Origin: Rhabditophanes sp. KR3021
Taxonomy: Eukaryota > Nematoda > Chromadorea > Rhabditida > Alloionematidae
Assembly (NCBI GenBank): GCA_963281155.1
Contig: CAUJLY010000006.1
Span: 10,106,001 to 10,170,000 of the forward strand
Direction: 5' to 3'
DNA: 64,000 bases
Of this stretch, positions 1 to 11,463 are shown piece after piece (position 1 is the stretch's first letter; each line of letters starts with the position of its first letter). A program made the position numbers and the translations under genes. The notes beneath the pieces are model-generated. The model saw only the letters and a list, made by a program, of their open reading frames with translations. It searched no databases and was not told the origin of the DNA.

Positions 1-1512
1 GCGTCCCGATCTACTATCAGTTGTAAAAAGTAGAAATAGTTATATATTTACGGGACGACCATCTTCATTGTTTGGGGGTGCGGTGTCAAAATATATGGTC
101 GGTAATTTTACAAAACTGTCGCAATTGTGATTTCTTTTTCTGTGATTATCTAACTACTTTCAACTGAAGCAAATACTTCTAAATCTTAGTTAATCGTTTA
201 AAACAAAGTTAAAAACATCTATCGTTGTATGTGTGTACATAACTTATTTAACATAAATGTTTTTTTGAGTAGTTAAAGTGTTAGTTCCAAATTTACATTT
301 TTTCACAAATTTTGAAATATAATTTGGTCAAAGTACTGACCAAATAAAATACCTTTTTTAAATGTAATTATGTATACTTTGATTAATTACATTTGTTTTT
401 ATCACAATAATAAAGACACTTACAATTGTATTATATGTTTATTATTTGTACATTTGTTTAAATGTTCCAGTTTAACTTGAACATCTTCAATGTTATTGTT
501 GTTATTATTAATGGTAACATTATTATTGTTATTGTATTGTGATTAGGCAATTGGTCTTTAATGTACTTATTAATATAAATTGATAAGAAGTAATATAAAC
601 GACGGCTATAGTGCATAACACCTACAAAAGTTAGTGTGGTCGGAGATTTCTTTGAGTAGTAACCACTATCGCCAGCAATCTTTTACTTTATCACCTCTTT
701 CAATCAATAAAAATTTCTAGATATTTTAGAGGTAAATAATTCCAAGGATAGATACATTTACATGCATTTATTCTTTACCCAAAACCATTATGATAATGCA
801 AAAACAAGTGACCCTGTTTTATGTATTGTACAATTGTATATTTAAGTGTTTGAATAATATTACTTCATTTTTTGACACCTTCATACAATGGATCAAGCTT
901 CCTTCCAAAGTTTTTGATTATAATTGGTGCATCAAAAAGGTATTCTATCACATACATTTAAATCAATCATTATATTTTTGTAAAAGAGTCAGTAAAGAGG
1001 CATGTTCTATTTAGATTTGTTAAAACAATTATAGAATGACCATACACATACAAAAGAGATTATTTAAGCACACCAAATAATCTTGTAAACTAAAGATGCA
1101 TATTATTCAATAGTTGTATAATCCCATTTATTAACCTTGAATCACATTTTTATATGTGTATATGTAAAATGAAAAAATATTACTAGACAATGTCTTATGG
1201 TTCATTTAATTTGAATGAGCAAATATTAATTTTGTGATCAAAACCATTGATAATAGTAATATATATTATTTGTAATTTGTATGTATTCGTATTGTTAAGC
1301 TGACACGTATGTATGGTGTTGTAATCCAGTTACATATAAATCGCGAATCAAGAGTAATCATTTTTGTTTTAATTTTTGGTATCTATTTTCAGTTGATGGT
1401 TTATGTTTAAACAGTTTTTGCCACACCTCGACTGTTAACAAATTAAATTATACATATTTTATTTGATTAATACAATTCTGTTAAAACTTATATATTTCAC
1501 TTTATATTTCTA
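1..1512. other. AT-rich upstream region, no gene seen
   Basis: No convincing coding sequence or RNA gene was found before BicD. A short ATT/GTT-type simple repeat lies near 490-540. A T-rich stretch ending in TTTTCAG near 1375-1392 could be a splice acceptor in the BicD 5' UTR, but no donor was matched to it. The 74-codon open frame at 790-1014 has random-looking composition and was not called. Confidence 0.5.
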
Positions 1513-3753
1513 ATGATGGACGAGTTAGAGAGTTTGCGCCAGGAAAAAGAACGCCTTTCGGAGGCTTTGCAACAGGCAAACGAACAAAAAATTCTGGCTG
1601 CTCAGCATGGATTGAATACTTTAAATGAAAAACAGCAAATTGAGCAAGCCTTGGGTGAGCTTAAAGAACGTTATGTCCAGGCGGCGAATGAAGTGGTAAC
1701 TTTAAGAGAGTCTCTTGAAAACTATCAAAAGCAAATCAGTGATGCCAAGAGAAGCGAATTTAATCAAGAAGAGAAGAGACTGGAAGAAACTTCTGACAGA
1801 GAAGCTGATCTAAAGCATAAGTTAAGTGTTTTGGAATCTGAAAAGAAGAAATTGACAGCAGACATTGCAGGCTTAACTTCTGAAAATGAAACTCTCGGAG
1901 CCGCTTTATCAACTGCCAAAGAAAGAGAAAAGGATTTAGAAAAACAAAGAGAAGTCTTAAAGGCAGACTTGAAGGATATTAAATCACGCGAACAAACATT
2001 GCAAAATGATTTCAACGAATTAGAGGCAGATAATACAAGTTTGCAAAAGCAAGTCTCAAATCTTAGTAGCAGACAAAAGGAATTTGATTCAATGAGATTT
2101 GAGAATAAGAGTTTAGTCCAAGAAAATTTGTTATGCAAAAATGCCCTAGATGAAGCCAATAATCTTCAAATGATCGCCGAGCGTCAACTTGATGAAGCCT
2201 TACTCCAATCGGCTCATGAAAGAGAGCAAAAACTTAATCTCAAAAATGAGCTTGAACGAATGAAAAACAATGAACAAAGAAATCACCTTAATTGGCTAGT
2301 TGATATTAGAGGAAATGATTCCGAAAGCGACCAATCTTCTGTTCTTAATAATCTAGAAAGAAGTTTCATGGAGCCTGGATCGCTTGGACAAAGTTTAGGT
2401 GCTGAGATCGGAGGAAATGATTTGTTTTCGGAAATTAGCAATGATGCCAATAAAAAGGTTTCTATTCTGGAGAAACAACTGCAAGATAAGAATAATGAAA
2501 ATAGTGACTTAAAGAAATCATACGTTAGAGCCATTCTTCCCGTCCTAAAAGGGCTCAATGTGCCCAGTGCATCTGAAAATATTGACCTTGATTACCTTCA
2601 AGAGCTTTGCATCGCAGCTGTTGGCAAATTAAACGAAAACTCATCTGCCAAAGCTGTTGGAAAGGAATTAGAAAAGGAAATAGACAATATTAAAAATATC
2701 ATTCGAGAAGTCATCATTCTTGGTGGAAAGAAAAATGCCGAATTTAAAATAGCCCAAGAATCGTTGTACTCTTTTGCTGATCAAATGAATACTATTTACA
2801 ATAAAATTGTTGGGGACCAAGATTTTGAATCAAATAGACATGTCAAAGAAATTGCCAATAAGCTTAAAGCTATAGATTTGGCCAGTAGCCGTACTAAGTC
2901 AAAATCCGATTCAAACGGAGAAAAGGATGATTTCAGTCTAGTAGCTTATCAAGTTTTTTCTGATAGTTATGTATCTGAAATCGAAAAATTGCTATCTCCA
3001 AACAAGTTAGATGCTTATATTGAGGCTAAGGAGAGAGAGGAAGATTTGGATATCTCGTCAAATCAAACTTTTAATAAAATTTATGAATATACTCAAGACT
3101 TGGTTAAAATCGTCCAAAGAACAGTTGAAAATACGAGCGCAACTGAGACGCCAACTGAAGTTTCTGATGTACAAGAAATAATTTCTCAAAACATGAAATT
3201 GAAATCTCAACTTGCTACCAAAAGAGATCAAATAGTCACGTTAAGAACTGTCTTGAAATGTAATAAAACTGCGGCTGAAGAAGCATTTGTTTCTTTAAGA
3301 GACAAGTATGAACATGAAAAGAATATTAATCATGAAATTATTACAAGTATTAGAGATGAAAATAAACATTTTAAGGAAGAAGCTGCAACATTTGTTGCTA
3401 ATAGAGCTATGTTTCACTCTAAAAATGAAGAACTAAAGTCTGAAGTTAAGATGTTGAAGGAAAAGCTAGTATCAGCTGAGGAGGAGAAAAAGACGATCAA
3501 TCATTTGCTTAGAATGGCTATTGCACAAAAGTTTAATTTGACTCAAAAGGTTGAGGACCTTGAAATGGAACGAGAAAAGGAGAGGCAAGCATTTAAAAGG
3601 GGTAAGCAAAATGGTAGAGCTTCAACTACTGGTTCCACAGAAACTAAAGAAGTAAAGACTGTCAGATATCCTTCATCAGGAGCCCAAGCCGGCAGTGGTG
3701 GAAGTGGAGGATCATCTTCTCAACACAGAACTCACAAAAAAGAAGGAAACTAA
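1513..3753 (+). CDS. BicD: Bicaudal-D dynein adaptor (BICD1/2 family)
   Basis: A 746-residue, almost entirely coiled-coil protein read as one uninterrupted exon. BicD proteins link the dynein-dynactin motor to cargo (Rab6 vesicles, nuclear pores, mRNPs). Seen here: a CC1-box-like segment AAQHGLNTL at residues 29-37, the site that in this family contacts dynein light intermediate chain. Heptad-rich CC1 follows to about 260. A looser middle contains short Ser/Asn-rich linkers. The conserved C-terminal cargo-binding coiled coil runs from about 567 to 700, with ANRAMF near 627 and LLRMAIAQKFNLTQKVEDLE near 665-685, closely resembling the BICD2 C terminus. The tail after 710 is Gly/Ser-rich and low complexity. 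Length is near the lower end for the family. Two in-frame ATGs sit at the start; the first is used here. Family assignment is firm; BICD1 and BICD2 are a vertebrate split, so no finer name is given. Confidence 0.88.
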   Translation: MMDELESLRQEKERLSEALQQANEQKILAAQHGLNTLNEKQQIEQALGELKERYVQAANEVVTLRESLENYQKQISDAKRSEFNQEEKRLEETSDREADLKHKLSVLESEKKKLTADIAGLTSENETLGAALSTAKEREKDLEKQREVLKADLKDIKSREQTLQNDFNELEADNTSLQKQVSNLSSRQKEFDSMRFENKSLVQENLLCKNALDEANNLQMIAERQLDEALLQSAHEREQKLNLKNELERMKNNEQRNHLNWLVDIRGNDSESDQSSVLNNLERSFMEPGSLGQSLGAEIGGNDLFSEISNDANKKVSILEKQLQDKNNENSDLKKSYVRAILPVLKGLNVPSASENIDLDYLQELCIAAVGKLNENSSAKAVGKELEKEIDNIKNIIREVIILGGKKNAEFKIAQESLYSFADQMNTIYNKIVGDQDFESNRHVKEIANKLKAIDLASSRTKSKSDSNGEKDDFSLVAYQVFSDSYVSEIEKLLSPNKLDAYIEAKEREEDLDISSNQTFNKIYEYTQDLVKIVQRTVENTSATETPTEVSDVQEIISQNMKLKSQLATKRDQIVTLRTVLKCNKTAAEEAFVSLRDKYEHEKNINHEIITSIRDENKHFKEEAATFVANRAMFHSKNEELKSEVKMLKEKLVSAEEEKKTINHLLRMAIAQKFNLTQKVEDLEMEREKERQAFKRGKQNGRASTTGSTETKEVKTVRYPSSGAQAGSGGSGGSSSQHRTHKKEGN

Positions 3754-4690
3754 AATTGAATTAATACATATAATATTACATAGTACACACAAAAATTAAA
3801 CCCACGACTTGTTGGCGAGCACTCACCTAAAAACGTTTGTAAAGCTAATTTATAAAAATATTTTGCTCAAACTCTACATTTTGTATGTTCTTATAGATAA
3901 TACAAAATACAAAAAACTGTCAAAAAACACAAGACTTTGTATCTTACAAACATGTTATTGTTAAGTGCATTTTAAAATTTAGAAAGATCTTAGTTTCTTT
4001 TACTTATTTGTTGTTATATTTTAATGTAAAAGACGTAACATTATTAAGAATCAACATAATTTTCAATTAAAATAACGCTTTGAGTTTATTACAAACATTT
4101 TGTACTATATAAATAAATGTTATTTGTGTCATAAAGAAGGCATATTTAAGCTTCAAAATGTCATTGATACTTATACTTTTTCTAGTCATACTTTTAAAAT
4201 AAATCTACTGACCACGACAAATGAAACAATTAATTACACTTTTATGAATTAAAAGGCACTTTGTTACAATGAACGAATGTCTGAATAAAAACGTGATTCT
4301 AACTAGCTTTATAAACATGTGTGTTGAAAATGACAATTTGAAGATTAACCTGTAAGACTATGCGCTGGATCAAACTTTTATTGGTATTTGACTATACTAT
4401 GGTTAGTATGATACTTATTTAGGAAAGACTTTAACTATATATTGAAATAAAGACTTTAATTAAGAAGTAGAGTGATATGTATGTGTTTCTAATAAAATAA
4501 CATCGTTTACTTAAAATTAATTATAACAAATACTACTTATAAAACTATACATTTTTGTTTAAACTGAAAAATAATTTTTTAAATGCTCGTAGCAATTAAT
4601 CATAATGCCACATGTTGATTAAACTCTTGTTATCCGTGGTACTATTCCTGAAAATGCATATATGTATTGTATAAAAATTATTTGATATAT
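3754..4690. other. Intergenic, AT-rich
   Basis: This is the 3' flank of BicD. It contains several AATAAA-like poly(A) candidates and no coding frame or structured RNA that I can support. Confidence 0.5.
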
Positions 4691-5085
4691 TTACCTGTAA
4701 ATAATTTGGCAGCACCTTAACTCTACAAATACTTCCTAAGGCTTTTCGAGTGGACGTTTTTTAGACAAAGTGTTCCCATTATTATTACCTAATGTAATTT
4801 TTGTGTGTGTTCTTGCAATATCAAAAGGAGTTGTAAGTACAGAAGTTAAAACGCCACAAAATGAACCTATAGAAGATGTCTTCTCACTTTGGTTTTCGAA
4901 CTTCCGTATACTTTGCCTGACTGTTGCCAACATTGCTTGTCATAATGCTTTGTAATATAACGCTCAAAATTGCATCTTTGTTCTATACATTTTGATCCTG
5001 CTACATCTGTAACAGCACAAGATCTTGTAAAACTTCCAGAAAATAATGGAATAAATGCGTAATCCTCAATATGTTTTTGTAAATA
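4690..5085 (-). pseudogene. Decayed mitochondrial carrier (SLC25A39/40-like)
   Basis: Reading the minus strand gives pieces of a mitochondrial carrier in three different frames. The first piece (about 5080-4970) reads FIPLFSGSFTRSCAVTDVAG, aligning with the fourth-helix region of SLC25A39/40, but the expected Pro-x-Glu-x-x-Arg signature after it is gone. The second (4933-4736) contains GVLTSVLTTPFDIARTHTKI, a good third carrier signature (P-F-D-x-x-R/K-T). The third (about 4735-4690) reads CRVKVLPNYLQ, similar to the final PRxxKVAP segment. The helix between the first two pieces is missing, and stops separate the fragments. No 39-58 bp intron arrangement rejoins them. The family match is inference from motifs; that it is broken is seen directly. 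Confidence 0.55.
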
Positions 5086-6205
5086 TAAATATTTCTATTA
5101 TTTATAACTTAATCGCCTTTATTAATATATTGAATTGCTGAAATTGCAGGTGGATTAATACAATACATATGTAGTAAATAAGAAAAGGCGGTAAGATTTT
5201 GGCATGCCACATCTTTGTTGAAATTTTGAGTCGACTAATATGTAGATAAAAATGCGGTACAATTTCAGTACATCACAACTTTATAATAGTTTTATAATCA
5301 AGCTTTTTATTCCACTTTATTACTTGCATACAGTATCTATACAATGTTGGTATTTTCCAAAACAAACGTTAACACTTATAATGTAGTTAATAAATTTAAC
5401 GGGCAAATAATTGAACCATCCTGTCATAACTTTTATGGGCTACATTTTTTTAAATAAATTAGTAATTGAAGCAGAATGTGAATGGGTTTATTCTTGAAGC
5501 ACAATGTAATAATAAAGATGAAATGATAGCTCTTGTTAATGAAGCACCCCTTGAATGGTGTAAATGTGCAGTAAATTTTACTATATTTATAAGTTTGATT
5601 CAAATAATCAAACCTAGGAAAATATTTCCTCTATATGTAATTTACTTAACAAAATATTTGACAAGTCAAGAAAGTTGAAGCGTGTTAAAATATACGTTAT
5701 TCATATCCAAACCTTCAAACAATTACATATTTGTATTCGAATAAACTAATAAGGAACAATTAATGCAAAGCTTCCCAAAGCTAAAAGAAATTGTCTTGAA
5801 GAAATACTTTTTTAAGAATGAATTCAATGACATGCCAAAGCTTAATGCTTTTTATGCTGCTCTTAAGAATTCAAGTTTTGATTTGTTCAAGCTAGACTTT
5901 GTCTTTGCAGACATTAATGTATGTAAATTTGTAGCATTCAATTTTAAAACTCACCTAATAAACGAATCGTTGGTTTAATTTTTGTGTACATGACCATGAT
6001 ATATTTTTTTCAATATCCAAAAAACATTTCCTTGTCTAACAAATAACAACAACTTAATTTTTTGTCTATCTAACGTACATTATTTGTTAACTTTTTTATT
6101 TGATCATTTAAAACAAGAAAGTCTAACATTATGAATCATAATTATATTTGTGTATTGTGATGAATATATAATTAATATTTGATTGGAATTATTATTACTT
6201 GGCAA
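5086..6205. other. Intergenic, two short open frames of doubtful status
   Basis: Two small plus-strand frames (5466-5678, 70 codons; 5763-5978, 71 codons) have somewhat protein-like composition but no recognisable motif, signal peptide or matching splice sites. They may be relics of a lost gene. Otherwise this is featureless AT-rich DNA. Confidence 0.35.
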
Positions 6206-6692
6206 TTACTTTCCAATTTCTTGGAAGTTGTCTGTGTGTGGAGTAGCATATGTGCGGGAGCAATAATCGGTGTTACAACAGCAGATGGTAGAAGTTACAG
6301 TTGCATTATATTCGGATGTGGCAATATGTTTGTAACAATAGGGATTCTTGTCTTTTAAGTTGGTCTAAATGACGTCATTTAAAGCTTTTTAATTTATTAC
6401 TTACTTCGCATTGATCCTTAGGAGCAGTGAAATTAATTTTATTTGATCCAAAGCTCTGTGCAAATTCGATAGCTGTTTCAAAACAACCGATGTAAATTCC
6501 GGTGAATTTTCCCTCGTAATTGTTCGATTCAAAGGTTCCACAGGCTTTGCATTTTTGGGTAACAGCATACGGTTTTGTGGAGACAATTCTTTGGCTGTCG
6601 GCACCGAAGTCCATGAATTGATCACATTGCAAGGCAGAAATAAGTTGGTAAGTAGCAATTGCAAAGAGACAAATGAAAACGCAGTATTTCAT
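6206..6692 (-). CDS. Secreted Ly6/three-finger-like cysteine-rich protein
   Basis: Two exons: 6405-6692 and 6206-6346, joined across a 58-bp intron (donor GTAAGT, acceptor ACAAG), giving about 142 residues. The start MKYCVFICLF is preferred over an ATG 22 codons upstream because it places a hydrophobic signal peptide (about residues 1-20) at the very N terminus. The mature part is cysteine-rich: LQC at its start, KCKAC, a GC pair partner, DQC at the end of exon 1, then YCYK and finally ICCCNTDYCS. The closing CC-x-T-D-x-C pattern is the hallmark of the Ly6/uPAR/activin-receptor ectodomain fold, and the CCC variant is common in invertebrate secreted members. There is one N-glycosylation sequon near YNATV. 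No C-terminal hydrophobic GPI signal is seen, so it is predicted to be released rather than anchored. Ligand unknown. Confidence 0.62.
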
Positions 6693-7371
6693 GATGAATA
6701 ATGGGTATGAATTGTTTTGTAATTTACAAATCGTTACCTTTATAACAACTTTTGTCAACGCTTAACGATGAATAATTTAAAAAAGGATCTGGATTAGTGA
6801 CAGCCAAGCGTTAAAAAGCGAGATTAATTTATATCCTTTATATGAGTAATGTTTGTGATTGGGAAAAAGTAAACGATCAAGTTCATAAGTTCAATATCAT
6901 TCATTGAAAGCGGAAGAAATTAAATGGACTTATACAATATTAGTCTTTAAAAATAATGATAAATGACACAGAGTTCGTGAATTTGTTACTGCATTTGTTT
7001 GAGAGGCAAATGTAAGTGAGCAGAATTCAATTTATTAGATAGAAATGATGACTATATATATTATATGATGCACTAAATAAACATTTGAATATTATAACAT
7101 GCTAATTATATAACAGCATTCTGATTTTATATTAATAGTATAGTACGTAGGAGAAACGAATTTCCCTCAATTTAAAATTCTAGTTAGCCAACTTTGGATA
7201 AATTTGTGCTGTTTTATTACTTTTTGTTAGGTTAGATAAAAAGGTTTCAACGAATAATGTTTTATTAGACAAATTTATGTTTAAATAAATAAATGAGCTT
7301 TGGAAATTCATTTAACAAATTTAGGAGTATAATTTAAAAAATTATGACCATTAAAAGTTATTTAAATAAAA
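6693..7371. other. Intergenic between Ly6-like gene and TMCO1
   Basis: AT-rich spacer holding the promoter of the Ly6-like gene and the 3' flank of TMCO1, both on the minus strand. No further gene is seen. Confidence 0.45.
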
Positions 7372-7914
7372 CTATCTTTGTCCATCAAATACTGAAGCTG
7401 CTTGAGTGAGTTTTGTAACAGTCCTGGAAGGTTGATAACCTAGCATTTTTTGGATATTTGTACGGATACACATAGTACATAAGATATACAAAAAGATAAA
7501 TGAGCAATCAGTGAAGTCGTCGTTGTCAATGTTTCTGTGAGATACTCCTTGGATCATTGAAACTGGAATAAAAGGAAGCTTTGCGACGATGATCCCATCA
7601 AAGTAGCGGTTAAATACACCCATCATGCCCGTGAAAATAAGGCCAACGAAAAGCATAGACTTCATTTTGAGTACAGACATTTCCTTGTTTAAAGTCTTTA
7701 AACGTTCTTGTTCTCTTTCTAATCTTTTTCTTGAAGCTACTTGGACTTCAGCAATTGTATCAATTCGTTTATCAACCCCAGCGGCAACCTTCTCAAGTTG
7801 TCCAGCAATTGCTTTATAGGTTTCTTTACTGTACACCATAAAATATAATACTAGTTCTCCTGTGCAGGCTGAAACAATTGACAATAAAATAACCAGCAGG
7901 CAATATTGGATCAT
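7372..7914 (-). CDS. TMCO1: TMCO1, ER calcium-load-activated channel / translocon component
   Basis: A 180-residue protein in one exon, close to the 188 residues of human TMCO1. TMCO1 belongs to the Oxa1/EMC3/GET1 superfamily. It sits in the ER membrane, has been described as a channel that releases calcium when the ER store is overfilled, and also forms part of a multipass-protein translocon. Seen here: a first membrane segment at residues 2-28; a charged coiled coil at about 40-80 rich in Lys/Glu/Arg; a core MKSMLFVGLIFTGMMGVFNR; the signature FDGIIVAKLPFIPVSMIQG; SHRN; and DCSFIFLYILCTMCIRTNIQ, nearly identical to other animal TMCO1 proteins. The start ATG is unambiguous, being followed at once by the first membrane segment. 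It is intronless, like BicD. Confidence 0.95.
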   Translation of the reverse strand: MIQYCLLVILLSIVSACTGELVLYFMVYSKETYKAIAGQLEKVAAGVDKRIDTIAEVQVASRKRLEREQERLKTLNKEMSVLKMKSMLFVGLIFTGMMGVFNRYFDGIIVAKLPFIPVSMIQGVSHRNIDNDDFTDCSFIFLYILCTMCIRTNIQKMLGYQPSRTVTKLTQAASVFDGQR

Positions 7915-10900
7915 AATGGACTAAAATGATAATAAATTAATAAGTGAACGTAAAAGGCACTTTTTCATAAACTAGATGAATATAAAAAGCAATTGCTTAT
8001 AAATGAGACTACAGAACAATCGTTAACACACCAATTAGTGTATATAAAAAGTAGAAGTCTACACGTTTCCAAACAGTTGAAAAAGCTTTATAATTAAAAT
8101 CGTGTTAAGAACCATGTTGATTTGAATTTTTGTGTATGGGACAATCAAGTTAAGGGGTATTTTGTTCCAATGACGTTGAAATTTGAATGTTGTCGTTAAG
8201 TATGCTGAGTATAATTAATGTAATTTAAAGAAAAATAATTGTTTTAATAAGTGGTTACGCATAAATTGTAGTCTTTAAAAGTTGCATAAGGTGAGCTAAG
8301 TGGATGATTCAAAAAATGTTAGTATAACCAATTTCCAGAGGGAAAATGGTAGGTTGCAATAAGTGACCATATTTTATTACCGTTTACTAGAAGTAATTTT
8401 AAAAATGATTCATTACAAAATTGGCATTAATTAAAATGCATAAATCTCCTTTAACTCAACGTAATTATTTAGACTCACTTATACAGCCACACACCTCTGA
8501 ACAGTGTTCTAAGTATAAGGAACAACGACTGCATCTGAAAGAAGATTCCAAGATCAAATTAAAGACCAAAATACTTTTTAAATAGTCCAATGAGGTATCA
8601 CTTTGACACTTATTATAGACCAAAAGTATATATACTTTTGACTTAAAATATAGCTTAGACTAATCTTATACAAAAAGCAATTTCTTACATTTTTGTTCCA
8701 CCATATTATCTGTTATTTCAAGCAATTTCTTTAAACGTTAAGTTTTTTCAAATGCCATTGAATTTGGTTTTCTATTTTACAAACTAGCATGGAAACAATA
8801 TGAAGAAAACGGTAAAAACACAATCTTGAGTGAAGTCTGGGAGAAGTCCATAATTTTTGACATTTATCCTCTGTTCTTGAGATCAAATTGTACATTTTTT
8901 AAATCATGTCTGTCCAGTTCGAAAATCACAGTATAGTTGTACCTAATTCATCAAACAAACTTGAAAATCCCTTACTATCTGCTGAAGAAGGCATCTAAAA
9001 CAACTGAGAAAATATTATTCACAATTCTATAACCATAATATTCTTCCAAGATATTCTGGCTGTTACTACACATACAAATCTTGATGAAACACAGAGTATA
9101 GTCATAAAACACCACCATTTAAAGAAGATTTAATACAAATAATTATGTAAAAGTGCAGAAACTCCATTATTAAAAACCGGAATGATTGATATTTTGAGCT
9201 GATACTTTTAACACTTATTGTAAATTTATGGACCAATAATTGGTATCACAGATCATAATACTTTTCAATTTAGACTATAGTTGTTTTCAATTTAGAACCC
9301 ATTGTTTTCAAATCAGATCAAAGTAATTCTTTCTGTCAAAATATTGTTTCGGACTTCCTAAAAAAATATTTTTGGGTTTATAATATTAATAACATGTCAA
9401 TTATCAATATTTGGTGTTGTTACTTAATTGGATTGCATTAAAATGAATAGTTATTAAGATTATTTTCCAAAATGGCTGAGATCAACATTATTTGACTTAG
9501 TTGAGACTTCAGACGTGAAATTGGTTAAAGAGATATATGCGTAAATTAATTAAAAACACTAATTATAATTATTTAACAGTTTCTTTTAAGGCATAGTCTT
9601 TAAAACATTTCGATTTCTTAAATCAAGCCTTTGAAACTAATTGTGACTAAGATGTGACACTTTTGATCATTTATATGCTTATATTAATTGTAACAAGATC
9701 AGTATTGTTATGTAGGTGTTCATTATATAAATAAACATTATATGTCACATATTTTTCGAGGATATCTTTTTCCAAAAGATTAGTTTCGAGATAAAACTAG
9801 TGTTTGGATGAGTTGGTTTTAATCATATCAACCTATACCGTCTAATTTTTATAACAAGATCAGCTCAAAGAGCATTTTATAACGACTTATGATAATATCA
9901 AATTTAAATTATTAATGTTAACTGAATTATAATAAATTAATAATAGAGCACAACCTTGAATATATAATGTGTACGACATCAAAAATGGATAACCACAGTT
10001 GAACTAAATACAACTAGTACGACATAAGCAAATACTCAACTATTTATACATAGTTACTTTTTACGTTTTATAAAGGAAAGTTTGCACATAAACATCTTTT
10101 GTATTTATATGATAAAAAATTCTTTTGAATGATGATCGATACGTTTAACTACAACCACTAAATGATATTAGAGATACTCGCAAAACTTTAACTGTGTACA
10201 CGTTCCTTTCCTCTCACATATTTCCTTGATTTCCGCGTTTGTTTTTACTTGGTATAAACCATGATTTATTAAAATATAAAACTGTATGTATCAGGGTTTT
10301 TTTGTCAGCTATAAAAGCATAGATGCCAATTAATTAGTCACTGACTGATCAACAAATGAACACTCACAGCATTTTCATCTACGTATACCTGCCATTTTTG
10401 TAATATTTCATATTTACAACTGTACACAATTTAAATAATTCGGCATACATAACTAATATCACCTTCCAACTACTAGTATGTTTACCTTTTAGCAATTAAA
10501 TGATGAAACTGTTAATTGTATATTGATTAATAAGCTACAAAAATATGCTTATATAATATTTGCTTTACCTTCTTAATATTGACTAGATACACATTGGTAC
10601 AGTTTGGTAGCCTCGTTACACAAAACTACATTTGATTTAGTACAATATGGTTTTGTAATAATAATTTATAATGATTAACCCTCACAATTCGCTTTTAACA
10701 ATATCAAAAGTATTTGAGTCTAAACACATACAAAGAGACATATTATAAGCAGGCACATAACAAATCTATTTGAATTGTTAGAATTAACTATTATTGTGAG
10801 AAAGTTAACTATTACATGTAATCTTAGCTAATACATTTCTGCCTAAAAAACACAATCACTACCCCGCGTTTCAGCATTATTCATAGGACTGTTTGTGCAA

Positions 10901-11463
10901 AGATTGTTTTATGTATAGATAAATATATAAATGCCTGTAGAGAGTCTATGTCTTTGATGATGATTAAATTGTTTTATAAAATCCCATGTCTTTATGTATC
11001 ATATATATTTTTGATGATCTGTCCATAAAAGTCTTACTCATCCCATCAATATCGAACCAACTCGTTGTACCTATCACAAAAATTGGTTACTTTTTATTTA
11101 AATAATAGAATATAAATGTATTAAAACCTATATTGCGATATTTGTTACATACCATATATTGCTTTTCAGTATGGTTTAATTAGTTTTGTTACAACACCAT
11201 TAACATATTTATGTAATTTGACAAATCAAACATTTGTACACGTATGTTGCAATATTACCATTTTCACATACTATTATTCAATTTATTTTCTCTCTTTTAT
11301 ATTAATCAATCACAATTATATTTTTGCATTGTTGTCCAATCCATTTTCTTTTACTTCCACATCGACATTTGTGCAACAACCGTTTTGTTATATATTAATG
11401 CGATTTAATAATTATTTATAGTTAACTAGACTTACTTATATATCTAGCCTACTCCAAAAAGAA
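7915..11463. other. Gene desert between TMCO1 and aPKC (3.5 kb)
   Basis: Very AT-rich sequence with stops in every frame. The only sizeable frame (11218-11421) is Phe/Tyr/Ile-rich and looks like translated AT-rich DNA. The two flanking genes diverge, so both promoters must lie here. No RNA gene or repeat family was recognised. Confidence 0.5.

Noticed and set aside
790..1014. 74-codon open frame upstream of BicD
   Set aside because: Composition is that of translated AT-rich DNA (Phe/Asn/Ile/Tyr), with no motif, signal peptide or splice partner.
1764..2558. Antisense frames of 131 and 91 codons inside BicD
   Set aside because: They are complements of the Glu/Lys/Leu-rich coiled-coil codons and have no independent features.
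5466..5978. Two 70-codon frames as a small gene
   Set aside because: No recognisable domain, no consistent splice sites joining them, and no start context; kept only as a note in the intergenic entry.
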